Positions 15,563 to 25,302 of a DNA stretch of 64,000 bases are shown piece by piece (within the stretch, counting starts at the first letter, position 1; the number at the start of each line of letters is the position of its first letter). Source of the stretch: an uncultured Acetatifactor sp. Its GTDB lineage: Bacteria > Bacillota > Clostridia > Lachnospirales > Lachnospiraceae. The notes below the pieces were generated by a model. That model did not search any database. It saw nothing but the letters and a program-made list of their open reading frames with translations, and was not told where the DNA came from. The position numbers and the translations under genes are program-made. The stretch covers positions 248,001 to 312,000 of the forward strand of contig CALWSL010000001.1 of NCBI GenBank assembly GCA_944384205.1. Direction: 5' to 3'.

Positions 15563-17581
15563 TTAGAACAAACCCTGCAGCAGGCTTCCGAGTTGAAATA
15601 CCAGAGTAGATACCGACCATGCCAGAAGCAGTTCAAATGCAAGCATTTTCAGTGTAAATTTCCAGGAGCCGCTCTCTTTTTTGATGGTCGCCACCGTGGC
15701 GATGCAGGGTACATACAACAGACAGAACAGCATCAGACAATACGCATTCAGGGAACCGAAATCCGGATTGACGGCATGCACATTTTCCAATATGGTACTC
15801 ATTCCCGCCGCAGAATTGGCATTCGTCACGCCAAACAGTACCGCAAAGCTGGATACCACAACCTCTTTTGCGGAAATTCCCGCCAAAAGCGCCACGCCAA
15901 TCTGCCACATGCCAAGTCCCGCAGGCTTCAAAACCGGAACAAGAATACGCCCAATGACCGCGCCAAAGCTGTCCGCCGCATCAGCAACCATTCCCGTCAC
16001 ACCAAAATTCAAAAGAAACCAAATCACAATGGAAGCAATAAATATGGTGGTTCCCGCCTTGGACAAATAGTCTCTCAGCTTGTTCCACACATAGATACGG
16101 ATGGTTCTTGCATTGGGACGCTTATACTCCGGCAGTTCAATCAGCAGGGAATCATTAACTTTTCCCTTTTCCAGACGATTAAAGACAAGTGCTGAAATAA
16201 TAGCAATAACCATTCCGATAATATACATGGACAGCGCTGCAAATACTGCATAGTTTTCAAAAAACATTCCCGAAAAAAGCACATATACAGGCAGCCGTGC
16301 CGAACAGGACATAAACGGAATCACCATCATGGTCTTTCTCCGGTCATGCTCCGTTTCCAGTGAACGGGTTGCCATAATGGCAGGCACGGTACAGCCAAAG
16401 CCTAAAATCATAGGAAGAAACGCTTTTCCCGACAAACCGACCCTGCCCATAACGGAATCCATGACATACGCCACTCTTGCCATATAGCCGCTGTCTTCCA
16501 AAATTGCGAGAGCCAGAAACAGGATACAGATATTGGGGATAAAGGTAAGAATTCCTCCCACACCTGCAATAATTCCATCTACAATCAAAGATTTCAGCCA
16601 TCCGCTTACGCCGATTCCCGCAAGAAACCCTGTCACGCCATCCGAAAATATGGCAAGCGCTTCTTCAAATACGCCTTTCAGCGCATCTCCCACGGTAAAG
16701 GTTAAGAAAAATACAAAGCACATAATAAGCAAGAACACAGGAATGCCCCACACAGGATGGGTCAGCACCCGGTCTGCCTTATCTGTCACCGCCGCTTTTC
16801 TGTTTTTGTGGAACAGACATTCATGCACCACCTTCTCTATGTAAGCGTATTTACACTGTATAATCTCTTTCTCATAGCTTTTATCCGCCACATTCGTCAC
16901 TTGGATAGGGTGCTCTTTCTTCACCTCTTCATCATCCTCAAGCAGCTTAATCGCATGCCAGCGCACAGAGGAATGGGTGGGATAATGCGCCTGCATCATC
17001 ACGGAAAGCTTGGCAATCTTATTCTCAATTACCTCAGGGTAGTCCAGAATATACTCTTCCATGCCCTCTACATAATGATGGATGACAGCATGCAGCAGAA
17101 TGTCCAGCCCTGTGCGCTTTGCTGCGGAAACAGGCACTACCGGAACATTGCCAAGCATCTCCGGAAGTCTGTGCAAATCAATTTCCATTCCCCGCTCTTT
17201 GACAATATCCATCATATTTAACGCCAGTACAATGGGTTTCCCCAGTTCCAGAAGCTGTAAGGTCAAATAAAGATTGCGTTCCAATGAGGAGGCGTCTACA
17301 ATATTGATAATTACGTCAATCTCATCATCCATCACACAGGAACGGGTAACCTTTTCCTCTATGGTATAACAGGTCAGGGAATAAATACCCGGCGTGTCAA
17401 TCAATGTGATTTTCGTATCCTCATAAGCGGTTTCACCCTCCACCTTTTCCACCGTTACTCCGGGCCAGTTTGCAACCTTTAGTCTGGAACCTGTCAACGC
17501 ATTAAAAAGTGTGGTTTTTCCACAATTTGGATTTCCCACACATGCCACATTTATATGCTTCTTTTTTTCTCCGCTATTCAT
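15563..17581 (-). CDS. feoB: Ferrous iron transporter FeoB
   Basis: Inner-membrane Fe(II) uptake permease with an N-terminal G-protein domain. The 672 residues show G1 GNPNCGKTTLFNAL near residue 16, G3 TLIDTPGIYSLT, G4 ALNMMDIV, a helical insertion domain, then the paired Gate/core membrane domains (GFGCTVPAIMATRSLE, and the second gate MLFCLLYVPCIATVATIKKE). It overlaps feoA by 8 bases. The hydrogenase downstream needs much iron, so the neighbourhood may be functionally meaningful, although the hydrogenase has its own candidate promoter. Confidence 0.97.
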   Translation of the reverse strand: MNSGEKKKHINVACVGNPNCGKTTLFNALTGSRLKVANWPGVTVEKVEGETAYEDTKITLIDTPGIYSLTCYTIEEKVTRSCVMDDEIDVIINIVDASSLERNLYLTLQLLELGKPIVLALNMMDIVKERGMEIDLHRLPEMLGNVPVVPVSAAKRTGLDILLHAVIHHYVEGMEEYILDYPEVIENKIAKLSVMMQAHYPTHSSVRWHAIKLLEDDEEVKKEHPIQVTNVADKSYEKEIIQCKYAYIEKVVHECLFHKNRKAAVTDKADRVLTHPVWGIPVFLLIMCFVFFLTFTVGDALKGVFEEALAIFSDGVTGFLAGIGVSGWLKSLIVDGIIAGVGGILTFIPNICILFLALAILEDSGYMARVAYVMDSVMGRVGLSGKAFLPMILGFGCTVPAIMATRSLETEHDRRKTMMVIPFMSCSARLPVYVLFSGMFFENYAVFAALSMYIIGMVIAIISALVFNRLEKGKVNDSLLIELPEYKRPNARTIRIYVWNKLRDYLSKAGTTIFIASIVIWFLLNFGVTGMVADAADSFGAVIGRILVPVLKPAGLGMWQIGVALLAGISAKEVVVSSFAVLFGVTNANSAAGMSTILENVHAVNPDFGSLNAYCLMLFCLLYVPCIATVATIKKESGSWKFTLKMLAFELLLAWSVSTLVFQLGSLLQGLF

Positions 17582-17819
17582 CTTCCGTCGTTCCCTCTTC
17601 CTTTATCTTAACCTCGATATTGGAGGAAATATGCTTTCCGAGTGCGAGTCGCGTTCCCCTGACCTGAATAATCAATGCACCGCGCTTTTTGCGGTTCAGT
17701 ACCTTAACCACCGTACCGTCGTTTAATCCCAGCGCCTGCAGTCTCCTGGTGACGGACGGTTCCACATACAGACCCGTTATATAATAACTGTGCCCTTTGT
17801 CTGCCTCATATAATGTCAT
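17574..17819 (-). CDS. feoA: FeoA, cytosolic partner of FeoB
   Basis: The 81-residue SH3-like protein MTLYEADKGHSYYITGLYV continues with RRLQALGLNDGTVVKVLNRK and GTRLALGKHISSNIEV, the standard FeoA pattern. It supports FeoB-dependent Fe(II) uptake. I chose the ATG at 17819 over an upstream GTG (17831), because the GTG is only one base from its purine run. It overlaps feoB by 8 bases. Its regulation (Fur or DtxR box) is not evident in the 30-base gap to ppa. Confidence 0.92.
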   Translation of the reverse strand: MTLYEADKGHSYYITGLYVEPSVTRRLQALGLNDGTVVKVLNRKKRGALIIQVRGTRLALGKHISSNIEVKIKEEGTTEDE

Positions 17820-17863
17820 GACAGCTTCCACACTCCTCTTTTGAATTGTGACCCGATTTCTTT

Positions 17864-18424
17864 TTACCAGCTCTTGATAAAGGTATCTATATAGTTATCC
17901 AGACATTTCCTGATAACCTCAACAGCTTCTTCCCGATTCCCCTTCTCATTCACTGCTGTTGTCTTATTCTCCAATGCCTTATACACCGTAAAGAAATGTT
18001 CCATCTCTGCCACAACATGAGGAGGCAGCTCACTGATATCCTTGTAGCAGTTATAATTCGGATCATTAAACGGCACCGCAATAATTTTCTCATCGTTCTT
18101 ACCGTTATCCAACATGGAAATAACACCGATGGGATAAGCTCTTACCAAAGTCATGGGCTGAACCGGCTCAGAGCAGAGCAACAGCACATCCAACGGGTCT
18201 CCGTCATCCCCATAGGTACGGGGAATGAATCCGTAGTTCGCAGGGTAATGTGTTGAGGTGTGTAAAATACGGTCCAGAATCAGCAGACCGGTCTCTTTAT
18301 CCAGCTCGTATTTATTCTTGCTTCCCTTGGATATCTCAATAACACAAATGAAATCCGTGGGGGTTACTCTTCTGGTATCCATTGTGTGCCAAATACTACC
18401 GTTTATTTGTTTTGTTTCGCTCAT
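17864..18424 (-). CDS. ppa: Inorganic pyrophosphatase, family I
   Basis: Hydrolyses PPi to phosphate and so drives biosynthetic reactions. The 186-residue soluble protein has the family I core: ISKGSKNKYELDKETG (Lys/Glu substrate site), HYPANYGFIPRTYGDDGDPLD cluster split around the metal-binding motif DGDPLDVLLL, and YKDISELPPHV at the end of the domain. The start follows AAGGATGAGAAG. It is adjacent to feoA with a 32-base gap, so transcriptional read-through is plausible. Confidence 0.95.
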   Translation of the reverse strand: MSETKQINGSIWHTMDTRRVTPTDFICVIEISKGSKNKYELDKETGLLILDRILHTSTHYPANYGFIPRTYGDDGDPLDVLLLCSEPVQPMTLVRAYPIGVISMLDNGKNDEKIIAVPFNDPNYNCYKDISELPPHVVAEMEHFFTVYKALENKTTAVNEKGNREEAVEVIRKCLDNYIDTFIKSW

Positions 18425-18500
18425 CTTCTCATCCTTCCCTTCGCGGCTTCTGCATGAAAGCTTTCTTTTTTATCATATCATATCTGTCAAGAAATAACAA

Positions 18501-19748
18501 TTAACCTCTGATTTGTCCGTTACCGCAGATGGTATATTTGTAGGAGGTCAGCTCTTTTAAGCCCATGGGACCTCTTGCGTGAAGCTTCTGGGTACTGATG
18601 CCGATTTCCGCTCCAAAGCCGAATTCAAAACCATCCGTAAAACGGGTGGAGGCATTTACATAAACGCACGCGGCATCCACTTCATTTAAGAACTTCGCGG
18701 CGTTCTTCGCGTTCTTTGTAATAATGCAATCGGAATGCTTTGTATTATACCTGTTGATATGGGCAATCGCTTCCTCCACATTATTGACCGTTTTCATGGA
18801 AATAATGTAATCCAGATACTCTTTCCCGTAATCCTCCTTTGTTGCAGGAACACAGTCCGTCAGAATCTCCTGAATTCCCTCGTCGCCGCGCATTTCCACA
18901 TTTTTGGTGCGAAGCGCCTCCGCAAGCTTCGGCAGCAGCGCCTCTCTGATATCCCTGTGCACCACAAGGGATTCACAGGCATTGCATACGCCGATCCGTT
19001 GTGTCTTGGCATTAAAAATAATCTTTACCGCCATATCCACATCGGCTTCTTTGTCCACATAAATATGACAATTTCCGGTACCGGTCTCGATAACGGGAAT
19101 CGTACTGTTTTCCACAACACTGCGGATTAACCCTGCTCCGCCCCGGGGAATCAGAACGTCCACATAATCCTTTAATTTCATAAATTCAGCCGTCACGGCA
19201 CGATCCGTATCCGCAATCAACTGAATAGCGTCTTCCGTAATGCCGCTCTCAGCAAGGGCAGCCCGCAACACCCTGACAATCGCAATATTAGAGTTTATCG
19301 CGTCGCTTCCGCCCTTTAAAATCACAGCATTGCCTGTTTTAAAGCATAAGCCGAAGGCATCTGCCGTTACATTGGGACGGGATTCATAAATGATACCGAT
19401 AACCCCCAGAGGCACTCTTCTTTTCTCTATCTTAAGCCCGTTGGGACGTTCAAAACGTTCCATTACCTCACCGATACAGTCAGGAAGCTCTTCAATCTGC
19501 CTTAAGCCCTCTGCCATGCCTTCGATACGCTCCGGCGTCAGACGCAGACGGTCAATCATGCCGGGGTGCATTCCATTCTTCTCTCCATTTGCAATATCCC
19601 GGGCATTTGCCTCCAAAATCTCCTGCTTACATGTCAAAAGACACTGTGCAGCATGATGCAACGCCTTGTTTTTTTCCTCTGTAGACGCCTTCTGTAATAA
19701 ATATTTTGCAGCTACAGCCGCTTTTCCCATTGCCTGCAAATCTGTCAT
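18501..19748 (-). CDS. proA: Glutamate-5-semialdehyde dehydrogenase
   Basis: Reduces gamma-glutamyl phosphate to the semialdehyde in proline synthesis (NADPH). The 415-residue protein of the aldehyde-dehydrogenase superfamily shows [47 protein letters not shown], the catalytic cysteine region [16 protein letters not shown] and [21 protein letters not shown]. The start ATG at 19748 is preferred to an upstream GTG (19757). It is the last gene of the proB-DUF896-cyclo-ligase-proA unit. Confidence 0.96.
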   Translation of the reverse strand: MTDLQAMGKAAVAAKYLLQKASTEEKNKALHHAAQCLLTCKQEILEANARDIANGEKNGMHPGMIDRLRLTPERIEGMAEGLRQIEELPDCIGEVMERFERPNGLKIEKRRVPLGVIGIIYESRPNVTADAFGLCFKTGNAVILKGGSDAINSNIAIVRVLRAALAESGITEDAIQLIADTDRAVTAEFMKLKDYVDVLIPRGGAGLIRSVVENSTIPVIETGTGNCHIYVDKEADVDMAVKIIFNAKTQRIGVCNACESLVVHRDIREALLPKLAEALRTKNVEMRGDEGIQEILTDCVPATKEDYGKEYLDYIISMKTVNNVEEAIAHINRYNTKHSDCIITKNAKNAAKFLNEVDAACVYVNASTRFTDGFEFGFGAEIGISTQKLHARGPMGLKELTSYKYTICGNGQIRG

Positions 19749-19805
19749 CTTCCTCACCCTTCCTTTGCAATCTGCTTCTATGTTGTCTCCTATATTCTAT
19801 GCCTG

Positions 19806-20366
19806 TCAGACGCACAATATCTGACAGGGCTTTATATCCGTCTCCTGTGCCGGAATCCGCTCCGTCATCTGGCATCGATAACCCACCGCTATGGTGCGAA
19901 GCTGTAAAACAGTCTTTCCCTGCAAATATCTGTCATAAAAGCCCCTGCCATATCCAATGCGGTTGCGGTTATAGTCAAACGCCACACCGGGCATCAGCAT
20001 TAACGTATGCTGCGCCGCAGCGTTATCATAGACAAAACTCCCGCTGTTTCCGTCGGGTTCTAAAATCCCCTTATAGCCTTCTTTCAATTCCTCCAGAGAA
20101 AAGACGCGGAAAAACTGCATTTCATCCCCCGCTACCTTGGGAAGATACACCTTTTTGCCACATTCCAGGGCATCCTGCAAAATTTCCCTGATATCAATCT
20201 CACTTCCGTAAGGGACAAAGCCCAGCAGTACCTTCGAGAGATAATACCATGGGTGTTTCAAAATTCTTTCCGTCAGCATAAGAGAAGCTTCTGCTCTTTC
20301 CTGTTCACTGAGAAGCTCCCGCCGTTTTAAAACCTCTCTTCGGATATCAGTCTTGCTCCTCTCCAT
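19806..20366 (-). CDS. 5-formyltetrahydrofolate cyclo-ligase
   Basis: Converts 5-formyl-THF to 5,10-methenyl-THF using ATP. The 186-residue product starts MERSKTDIRREVLKRRELLS and has the family motifs LGFVPYGSEIDIREILQDAL, KKVYLPKVAGDEMQFFRV, PGVAFDYNRNRIGYGRGFYD (substrate/ATP loop) and the closing AVGYRCQMTERIPAQETD. The ATG at 20366 overlaps the end of the DUF896 gene by 20 bases. A longer open frame to 20456 would run through that gene. Being inside a proline operon is probably a convenience grouping; fhs and folD lie elsewhere in the window. Confidence 0.92.
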   Translation of the reverse strand: MERSKTDIRREVLKRRELLSEQERAEASLMLTERILKHPWYYLSKVLLGFVPYGSEIDIREILQDALECGKKVYLPKVAGDEMQFFRVFSLEELKEGYKGILEPDGNSGSFVYDNAAAQHTLMLMPGVAFDYNRNRIGYGRGFYDRYLQGKTVLQLRTIAVGYRCQMTERIPAQETDIKPCQILCV

Positions 20367-20601
20367 TCTTTCCCGGTCCCCCGCTTTTCTTTGCTCTGTA
20401 TTTTTCACCCAGATTTTCAATGGTGCCGTCTTCATTTTCCACATCAATATTGTCAAGCTGCGCTTTGAGATTTGCCCTTACGCTGGCAGCATATTCTTTT
20501 CTCAGACGGTCCTGCTCCTGTTTTTCCGCATCGGTCAGTCCCACATCCTTTGATTTATGGTACAATTCATTAATTCGCCTGATTCTTTCATCCATATTCA
20601 T
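20347..20601 (-). CDS. DUF896 family protein (YnzC-like)
   Basis: The 84-residue protein MNMDERIRRINELYHKSKDVG, then LTDAEKQEQDRLRKEYAASVRANLK split across the core, is a clear DUF896 member (B. subtilis YnzC-type three-helix fold). A short disordered tail follows (KSGGPGKNGEEQD). Function is not established; YnzC sits next to LexA/SOS genes in Bacillus but not here. It lies between proB and the cyclo-ligase gene with a 20-base gap upstream, so it is part of the pro operon. Confidence 0.9.
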   Translation of the reverse strand: MNMDERIRRINELYHKSKDVGLTDAEKQEQDRLRKEYAASVRANLKAQLDNIDVENEDGTIENLGEKYRAKKSGGPGKNGEEQD

Positions 20602-20621
20602 GGCTTCTCACCCGCCTTCTT

Positions 20622-21488
20622 TTATTTATGCAGCGCGTCCACAAAAAGAGGTAAATCAAAGGTTTCGTCCTTATGCGCCACAAACAGCGTCCCTTCTTTC
20701 TCACCTTCCAGAATTCTATGTAATACGCCAAAATCCCTGCTGTTGGCAATCACCATATCTGCATTGGATTTGGTGGCGATTTCCGCCGCAATCAGCTTCG
20801 TATTCATACCGCCGGTTCCCACACTGCTTCCTGTACTGGATTTGCCCATTTCCATCAGCTCGTCCGTCAGCTCATCCACCTGATCGATAAACCGTGCGTC
20901 GGGATTCTGTCTGGGGTCATCCGTATACAGACCGTCAATATCGGACAGCAGTATCAGTAAATCCGCCCCCACCAGCGCCGCCACGATTGCGGAAAGCGTA
21001 TCGTTGTCACCGATTTCAATTTCATAAGTGGCAACGGTATCATTTTCATTTACAATGGGAATCACCCCCATTTTTAAAAGCTCCGAAAAGGTATTGTGTG
21101 CATTATAGCGGTTCAGATTATCCACAATGGTATTCTTGGTCATCAATATCTGCGCGGCAACCTGATTGTACTCAGCAAAAAGCTTCTGGTAAATCATCAT
21201 CAGTCTTGCCTGACCGACTGCAGAGCACGCCTGCTTTACCGCAATGGCTTCCGCCTGTGTCTCTGCGTTGATTTCCTTTAAATTCACTGCCTTTTTTCCA
21301 ACGGCAATCGCGCCTGAGGATACCAGCACCACATCCTTCCCGCTGTTGCGGATATCACAAAGCTCCCTTACCAGCTTCTCCAGACGGATATAGTCAATGT
21401 CCCCCGTTTCTGCATGCTGCAGAGAAGAAGAACCTATTTTTACAACGATTCTCTTTTTATCCTTCAGTAATTCTCTTATATTATCCAC
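20622..21488 (-). CDS. proB: Glutamate 5-kinase, short form without PUA domain
   Basis: First step of proline synthesis, phosphorylating glutamate. The 288-residue amino-acid-kinase-fold protein has IVVKIGSSSLQ, VLVSSGAIAVGKK, NENDTVATYEIEIGDNDTLSA and SSVGTGGMNTKLIAAEIATK. It stops after the kinase domain; the C-terminal PUA domain of the E. coli form (367 residues) is missing, as is common in clostridia. The initiator is GTG at 21488, seven bases after GGAGGT. It begins a four-gene operon ending in proA. Confidence 0.94.
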   Translation of the reverse strand: MDNIRELLKDKKRIVVKIGSSSLQHAETGDIDYIRLEKLVRELCDIRNSGKDVVLVSSGAIAVGKKAVNLKEINAETQAEAIAVKQACSAVGQARLMMIYQKLFAEYNQVAAQILMTKNTIVDNLNRYNAHNTFSELLKMGVIPIVNENDTVATYEIEIGDNDTLSAIVAALVGADLLILLSDIDGLYTDDPRQNPDARFIDQVDELTDELMEMGKSSTGSSVGTGGMNTKLIAAEIATKSNADMVIANSRDFGVLHRILEGEKEGTLFVAHKDETFDLPLFVDALHK

Positions 21489-21515
21489 TGCGATACCTCC
21501 GATACAATAGTCTTT

Positions 21516-21544
21516 ATTCTACTGCATTTTTTTTCCTTCGTCAA
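21516..21544 (-). promoter_or_regulatory. Promoter of the proB operon
   Basis: Minus strand -35 TTGACG (21544-21539), 17 bases, -10 TAGAAT (21521-21516), just past the stop of the upstream flavoprotein gene. It shows that the pro operon starts here. Confidence 0.75.
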
Positions 21545-21552
21545 TGAAATCG

Positions 21553-23223
21553 TCAACTTTCCGTTTCGGCGGGCGCAAAGTATTTTGCAATCGCCTCTGC
21601 AACCCTGATTCCGTCCATCGCCGCTGAGGTGATACCTCCCGCATAGCCCGCTCCCTCGCCGCAGGGATAAAGTCCGCGTATTTCCGACTGCAGCTCATCA
21701 TTACGGAGAATACGAACCGGGGAGGATGTTCTGCTCTCCACGCCAAGCAGGATAGCGTCCTCCCTGTCAAAGCCCTTTATCTGTCTGCCGAACACCTCCA
21801 TGCCCTCCACAAAAGCCTGGTTACATTCCCTTGGGAGAATCCGGCTTACGTCAGCCCATACATAAGCGCCCTTGCAGCAGGGGGCAAAGCTTTCCCGATT
21901 CATCAGCCCGTTATACTCCATGGGGTTTTTTGCTGCAAATTCCTCCTCCGTGACGGCGTTTGTCACACATTCCTTAAAGATGCCATATCGCTGTGCCGGA
22001 ATTTTTCCCGCTCCCAGACGGAAAGCCCTCTCCTCCAGCTTGCGCTGAAAGGCGATGCCCGCCAGAGGATGCCCTGAGCCGTAATCCTGCGGCGTCACTG
22101 CCACAATAATGGCGCTGTTGGCGTTTTTTCCGTTCCGTCCGCTGTAGCTCATGCCGTTCACTGCCGTCCTGCCCTCCTCGGAGGACGCATTGACCACATA
22201 TCCTCCGGGACACATACAGAAAGAATACACGCCGCGCCCTGTACCGGTCTTTGCCGTAACCTTGTAGGGCGCCGCACCAAGACTTCCCGGCTGCTCCGTT
22301 CCGTACTGGCTTACATTTATCATTTCCTGCGGATGCTCCACCCGAAGCCCCACCGCAAAGGATTTTGCCTCCATCGGAATTTGTTTTTCATACAACATTT
22401 CAAAAGTATCCCTCGCACTGTGTCCGATGGCAAGCACAAGCTGCCCGCAGGGAATTTCCTCGCTGTCGTTTACCCTGACGCCGGTTACATGCCCGTCCTG
22501 TAACAATATATCTGTCACCTGACTTAAAAAACGAACCTCGCCGCCCAGCCGGATAATCTCCTGCCGCATCTTTTTGACCACACCGGCAAGTACGTCCGTA
22601 CCGATATGGGGCTTTGCCTCGTACAGAATGGATTCTTTGGCGCCAAAGCTCACAAAAGTCTTTAATACCTCCCTGTTCCTGCCGTCCTTATCCTTTACCA
22701 GCGTGTTTAATTTCCCGTCAGAAAAGGTTCCCGCGCCGCCCTCGCCAAACTGTACGTTAGAGGATACCTGCAGCGGCGCGCCGTTCCAGAAGGCTTCCAC
22801 ATCCGCACATCTTTCATCCACGTCCCTGCCGCGCTCTAAAAGGATGGGACGGTATCCGTGAAGCGCCAGATAATAACCGCAGAAAAGTCCCGCAGGTCCC
22901 GTTCCCACAATTACTGTGGGATATGTCTGCGGGTGTTTTCCCAATTTCGGGAAACGATATTCCTGTTTTTCCGCCTGCTGAATCTGTACGCCTGCCCCCT
23001 TGTTCTTTCGCAGCCTTTTCAGTATCTGTTCCTCGTTCTCCGTCTCAATGTCCAAGGTGTAACTATAATAAATCTCCGGCTTCCTTCTGGCGTCAATAGA
23101 TTGTCTGACAATTTCCATCCCATTGATGTCCTTTAACGGAATCCGAAGCAGCTCCGCCGCTTTTTTCGCAAGCTGCTCTTTCGTATGTTCTGTCTGAATT
23201 TTTACCTGATTAATCCGAATCAT
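21553..23223 (-). CDS. FAD-dependent oxidoreductase (COG2509-type)
   Basis: The 556-residue flavoprotein has an N-terminal FAD-independent domain (about 1-95), then a dinucleotide-binding motif VIVGTGPAGLFCGYYLALHGY at roughly 104-124 and ILLERGRDVDERC. Also present are NVQFGEGGAGTFSDGKLNT, VNASSEEGRTAVNGMS and the closing GLYPCGEGAGYAGGITSAA with FAD-binding Gly. It belongs to the large COG2509 group of uncharacterised NAD(P)/FAD dehydrogenases. Substrate unknown. It starts six bases after the stop of another flavoprotein gene (23230-24459), suggesting they are expressed together. Confidence 0.85.
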   Translation of the reverse strand: MIRINQVKIQTEHTKEQLAKKAAELLRIPLKDINGMEIVRQSIDARRKPEIYYSYTLDIETENEEQILKRLRKNKGAGVQIQQAEKQEYRFPKLGKHPQTYPTVIVGTGPAGLFCGYYLALHGYRPILLERGRDVDERCADVEAFWNGAPLQVSSNVQFGEGGAGTFSDGKLNTLVKDKDGRNREVLKTFVSFGAKESILYEAKPHIGTDVLAGVVKKMRQEIIRLGGEVRFLSQVTDILLQDGHVTGVRVNDSEEIPCGQLVLAIGHSARDTFEMLYEKQIPMEAKSFAVGLRVEHPQEMINVSQYGTEQPGSLGAAPYKVTAKTGTGRGVYSFCMCPGGYVVNASSEEGRTAVNGMSYSGRNGKNANSAIIVAVTPQDYGSGHPLAGIAFQRKLEERAFRLGAGKIPAQRYGIFKECVTNAVTEEEFAAKNPMEYNGLMNRESFAPCCKGAYVWADVSRILPRECNQAFVEGMEVFGRQIKGFDREDAILLGVESRTSSPVRILRNDELQSEIRGLYPCGEGAGYAGGITSAAMDGIRVAEAIAKYFAPAETES

Positions 23224-23229
23224 AAGGGG

Positions 23230-24459
23230 TTACCTTTCCGCTGCCGCTGCTGCCGCCAAATATCCGCTGCACCATGCCCACTGTAAATTATATCCGCCGC
23301 ATTTACCGTCCACGTCAAGGATTTCCCCTGCAAAATAAACGCCGGACATACGCTTGGATTCCATATTTTCCGTGACCTCCGACACATCAACACCGCCGGC
23401 GCACACCTGAGCGCTGTCATAAGGATTGCTTCCCGTCACATGCAGTTTCCAGCTTCGACACAACGCATAGACCTGTTTCAACGCTCCCTCATCCGCCTGC
23501 TCCACAGACAGATTCGGTTTTAAGCCGGAGAGTTTTATAAACAGGGTCATGATTTTTTTATGTAACATTCCGGTAAAAAATTCTTCAACGGTTCTGTCCG
23601 TCTGCAGGAGCCTGCGGTTCTCAATGAGCTGTGAAAAGGTCTTATCATCATATCCGGGCAGAAGATTTATGACAACCTCCGCCTCTTTCTGTTCTCTCAA
23701 TATGTAATTTACTTCTCGGCTCACCTGAAAAACGGGAATGCCGGAAATTCCATAATCCGTAAACTGAATCTCCCCTGCGTCCTCGGCAATGCAGGATTTT
23801 CCCCGATAAACAAAAATCTTTCCTTCCGCCCTGACGCCCGCTACCGCTTTTAAATATTCTTCCCGGCATCTTAACTGTACCAAAGCAGGCACTGTAGGAA
23901 CAATCGAATGTCCCAACTGTCCTGCCAGCTTATAGCCGCTTCCATCCGAGCCGGTCTTAGGCGCCGCCTTGCTGCCGCAGGCAAGAATCACCCGGTCAAA
24001 CATAAACGTTCTGTTTCCATCGGAAACCAAAATTCCGTCACCGTTTTTATCCTTTTGAATCTGATTAATTTTACATTCGTATATTACTTCTATACCAAGT
24101 ACTTTCAGTTCATTGCGAAGCACGTCCAGCACTACCGCCGCCTGTTCACAGGCGGGGTACAGATATCCGTTTTTATTCTTGATAAGCAGACCTAAGCCCT
24201 GAAAGAAATGAATCGTTTCCTCCGTTCCAAACCGCTTCAGACATCCCGCAATCCACTCCTTATCCCTGCCGTAATAGCAGTCAATATCCAGATTCCGGTT
24301 TCCCAGATTGCACCTGCCGTTTCCGGTTACCAGAATCTTTCTTCCCAACCGCTCGCCGCGCTCCAGAATCGTGACTGCTGCGCCCTGTCCGGCTGCTGTA
24401 ATTGCCGCCATCATACCGGCGGCGCCCCCGCCGACAATTCCTATTTTTAATCTGTCCAT
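23230..24459 (-). CDS. Flavoprotein, HI0933/BaiN-like family (COG2081)
   Basis: The 409-residue FAD protein begins MDRLKIGIVGGGAAGMMAA (Rossmann GxGxxG), continues with LERGERLGRKILVTGNGRCN, the family signature, and ends with GVYFAGEILDVDGKCGGYN and LQWAWCSGYLAAAAA. Members include BaiN/YhiN-type enzymes and 'aminoacetone oxidase-like' proteins; in bile-acid-converting Lachnospiraceae BaiN is a reductase, but no bai genes are here, so I do not assign that role. The start ATG follows AAAGG by about nine bases. Confidence 0.87.
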   Translation of the reverse strand: MDRLKIGIVGGGAAGMMAAITAAGQGAAVTILERGERLGRKILVTGNGRCNLGNRNLDIDCYYGRDKEWIAGCLKRFGTEETIHFFQGLGLLIKNKNGYLYPACEQAAVVLDVLRNELKVLGIEVIYECKINQIQKDKNGDGILVSDGNRTFMFDRVILACGSKAAPKTGSDGSGYKLAGQLGHSIVPTVPALVQLRCREEYLKAVAGVRAEGKIFVYRGKSCIAEDAGEIQFTDYGISGIPVFQVSREVNYILREQKEAEVVINLLPGYDDKTFSQLIENRRLLQTDRTVEEFFTGMLHKKIMTLFIKLSGLKPNLSVEQADEGALKQVYALCRSWKLHVTGSNPYDSAQVCAGGVDVSEVTENMESKRMSGVYFAGEILDVDGKCGGYNLQWAWCSGYLAAAAAAER

Positions 24460-24510
24460 CCGTCTTGCCTTTCTGATTTTCTTTACCGCGGTACGCGGTT
24501 TCGCATCTGA

Positions 24511-25248
24511 CTAACTGGAATAATTTTCCAGAAAATGATACAGACTTTCCTCATTCTCAATCCAAATCATCTGCATCAGTTCCATCTGCATATCCTCCGG
24601 AAGGGAATCCGGCGCAATGCCTGTGTTAATATAAACCGTCTCCATATCTTCCAGATACACAACAACCTCATTATCCCGCACCGCCAGATAAAAACTGCTG
24701 CTTGGCTGTATATACTGATAATTCATTTGCACTACAACCTTTTCTCTGGAAAAAGAAAGTACCTCAAGATTTACAAAGCCTCTCTCCATCTCGGACAACG
24801 GCGGAAAACTTTCATAAGCCTCCATAGCTTCCAGAAACTGCTCTCTGTTCAGACCCACATATTTATCAGGCAGCTTCCACACAGTCTCCACAACGCTGCC
24901 GCTCACAATATCCGTCTCCTCCAGAACATACTGGGTATCCACGGAAAGAGTCTCCATTGATGACGTCACTTCCGCAACGGAAGAGGCGGTACTGTTTGCT
25001 GCCGATGAATCATTTATTCCGATTGCCGCACCCAATAATGTCTTTTGTGCATTCTCCGCTTCCGCCTCCTGCACCACAGAATAATCCTCAATCTCTATCG
25101 TTGATTCCGGAACAGGAATTACCTGCTCTGTTTTTTTCTGCTCGCCGGGATAGAAGAAATGTGTTGTCTTTACTCCCACGAAAATACCGATTGCAAACGT
25201 AATTAAAGGATATAGAACAAATAAACCGATAGCCTTCACATATTTCAT
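24511..25248 (-). CDS. Single-pass membrane protein of unknown function
   Basis: The 245-residue protein has a short N-terminal cytoplasmic stretch, one membrane helix (KAIGLFVLYPLITFAIGIFVG, roughly 4-26), an extracytoplasmic low-complexity acidic/Ser linker (about 40-100), then a folded C-terminal domain (about 110-240). In the folded part YLAVRDNEVVVYLEDMETVY is a predicted beta hairpin reminiscent of BofC-type C-terminal domains, but the similarity is too weak for an assignment. The ATG at 25248 is about 13 bases after AAGG; a TTG at 25299 gives a longer, less hydrophobic N-terminus. It is downstream of the flippase gene with a short gap. Confidence 0.6.
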   Translation of the reverse strand: MKYVKAIGLFVLYPLITFAIGIFVGVKTTHFFYPGEQKKTEQVIPVPESTIEIEDYSVVQEAEAENAQKTLLGAAIGINDSSAANSTASSVAEVTSSMETLSVDTQYVLEETDIVSGSVVETVWKLPDKYVGLNREQFLEAMEAYESFPPLSEMERGFVNLEVLSFSREKVVVQMNYQYIQPSSSFYLAVRDNEVVVYLEDMETVYINTGIAPDSLPEDMQMELMQMIWIENEESLYHFLENYSS

Positions 25249-25302
25249 ATTATCACATGACCTTTTTGTTTTTGCTATCAGTATCAGCTTATTTGTCAAA
25301 AA

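Noticed and set aside
15563-15779. Rex or Fur box near feoB/hydrogenase
   Set aside because: No sequence fits TTGTxAA-n4-TTxACAA or a 19-bp Fur palindrome well enough to claim.
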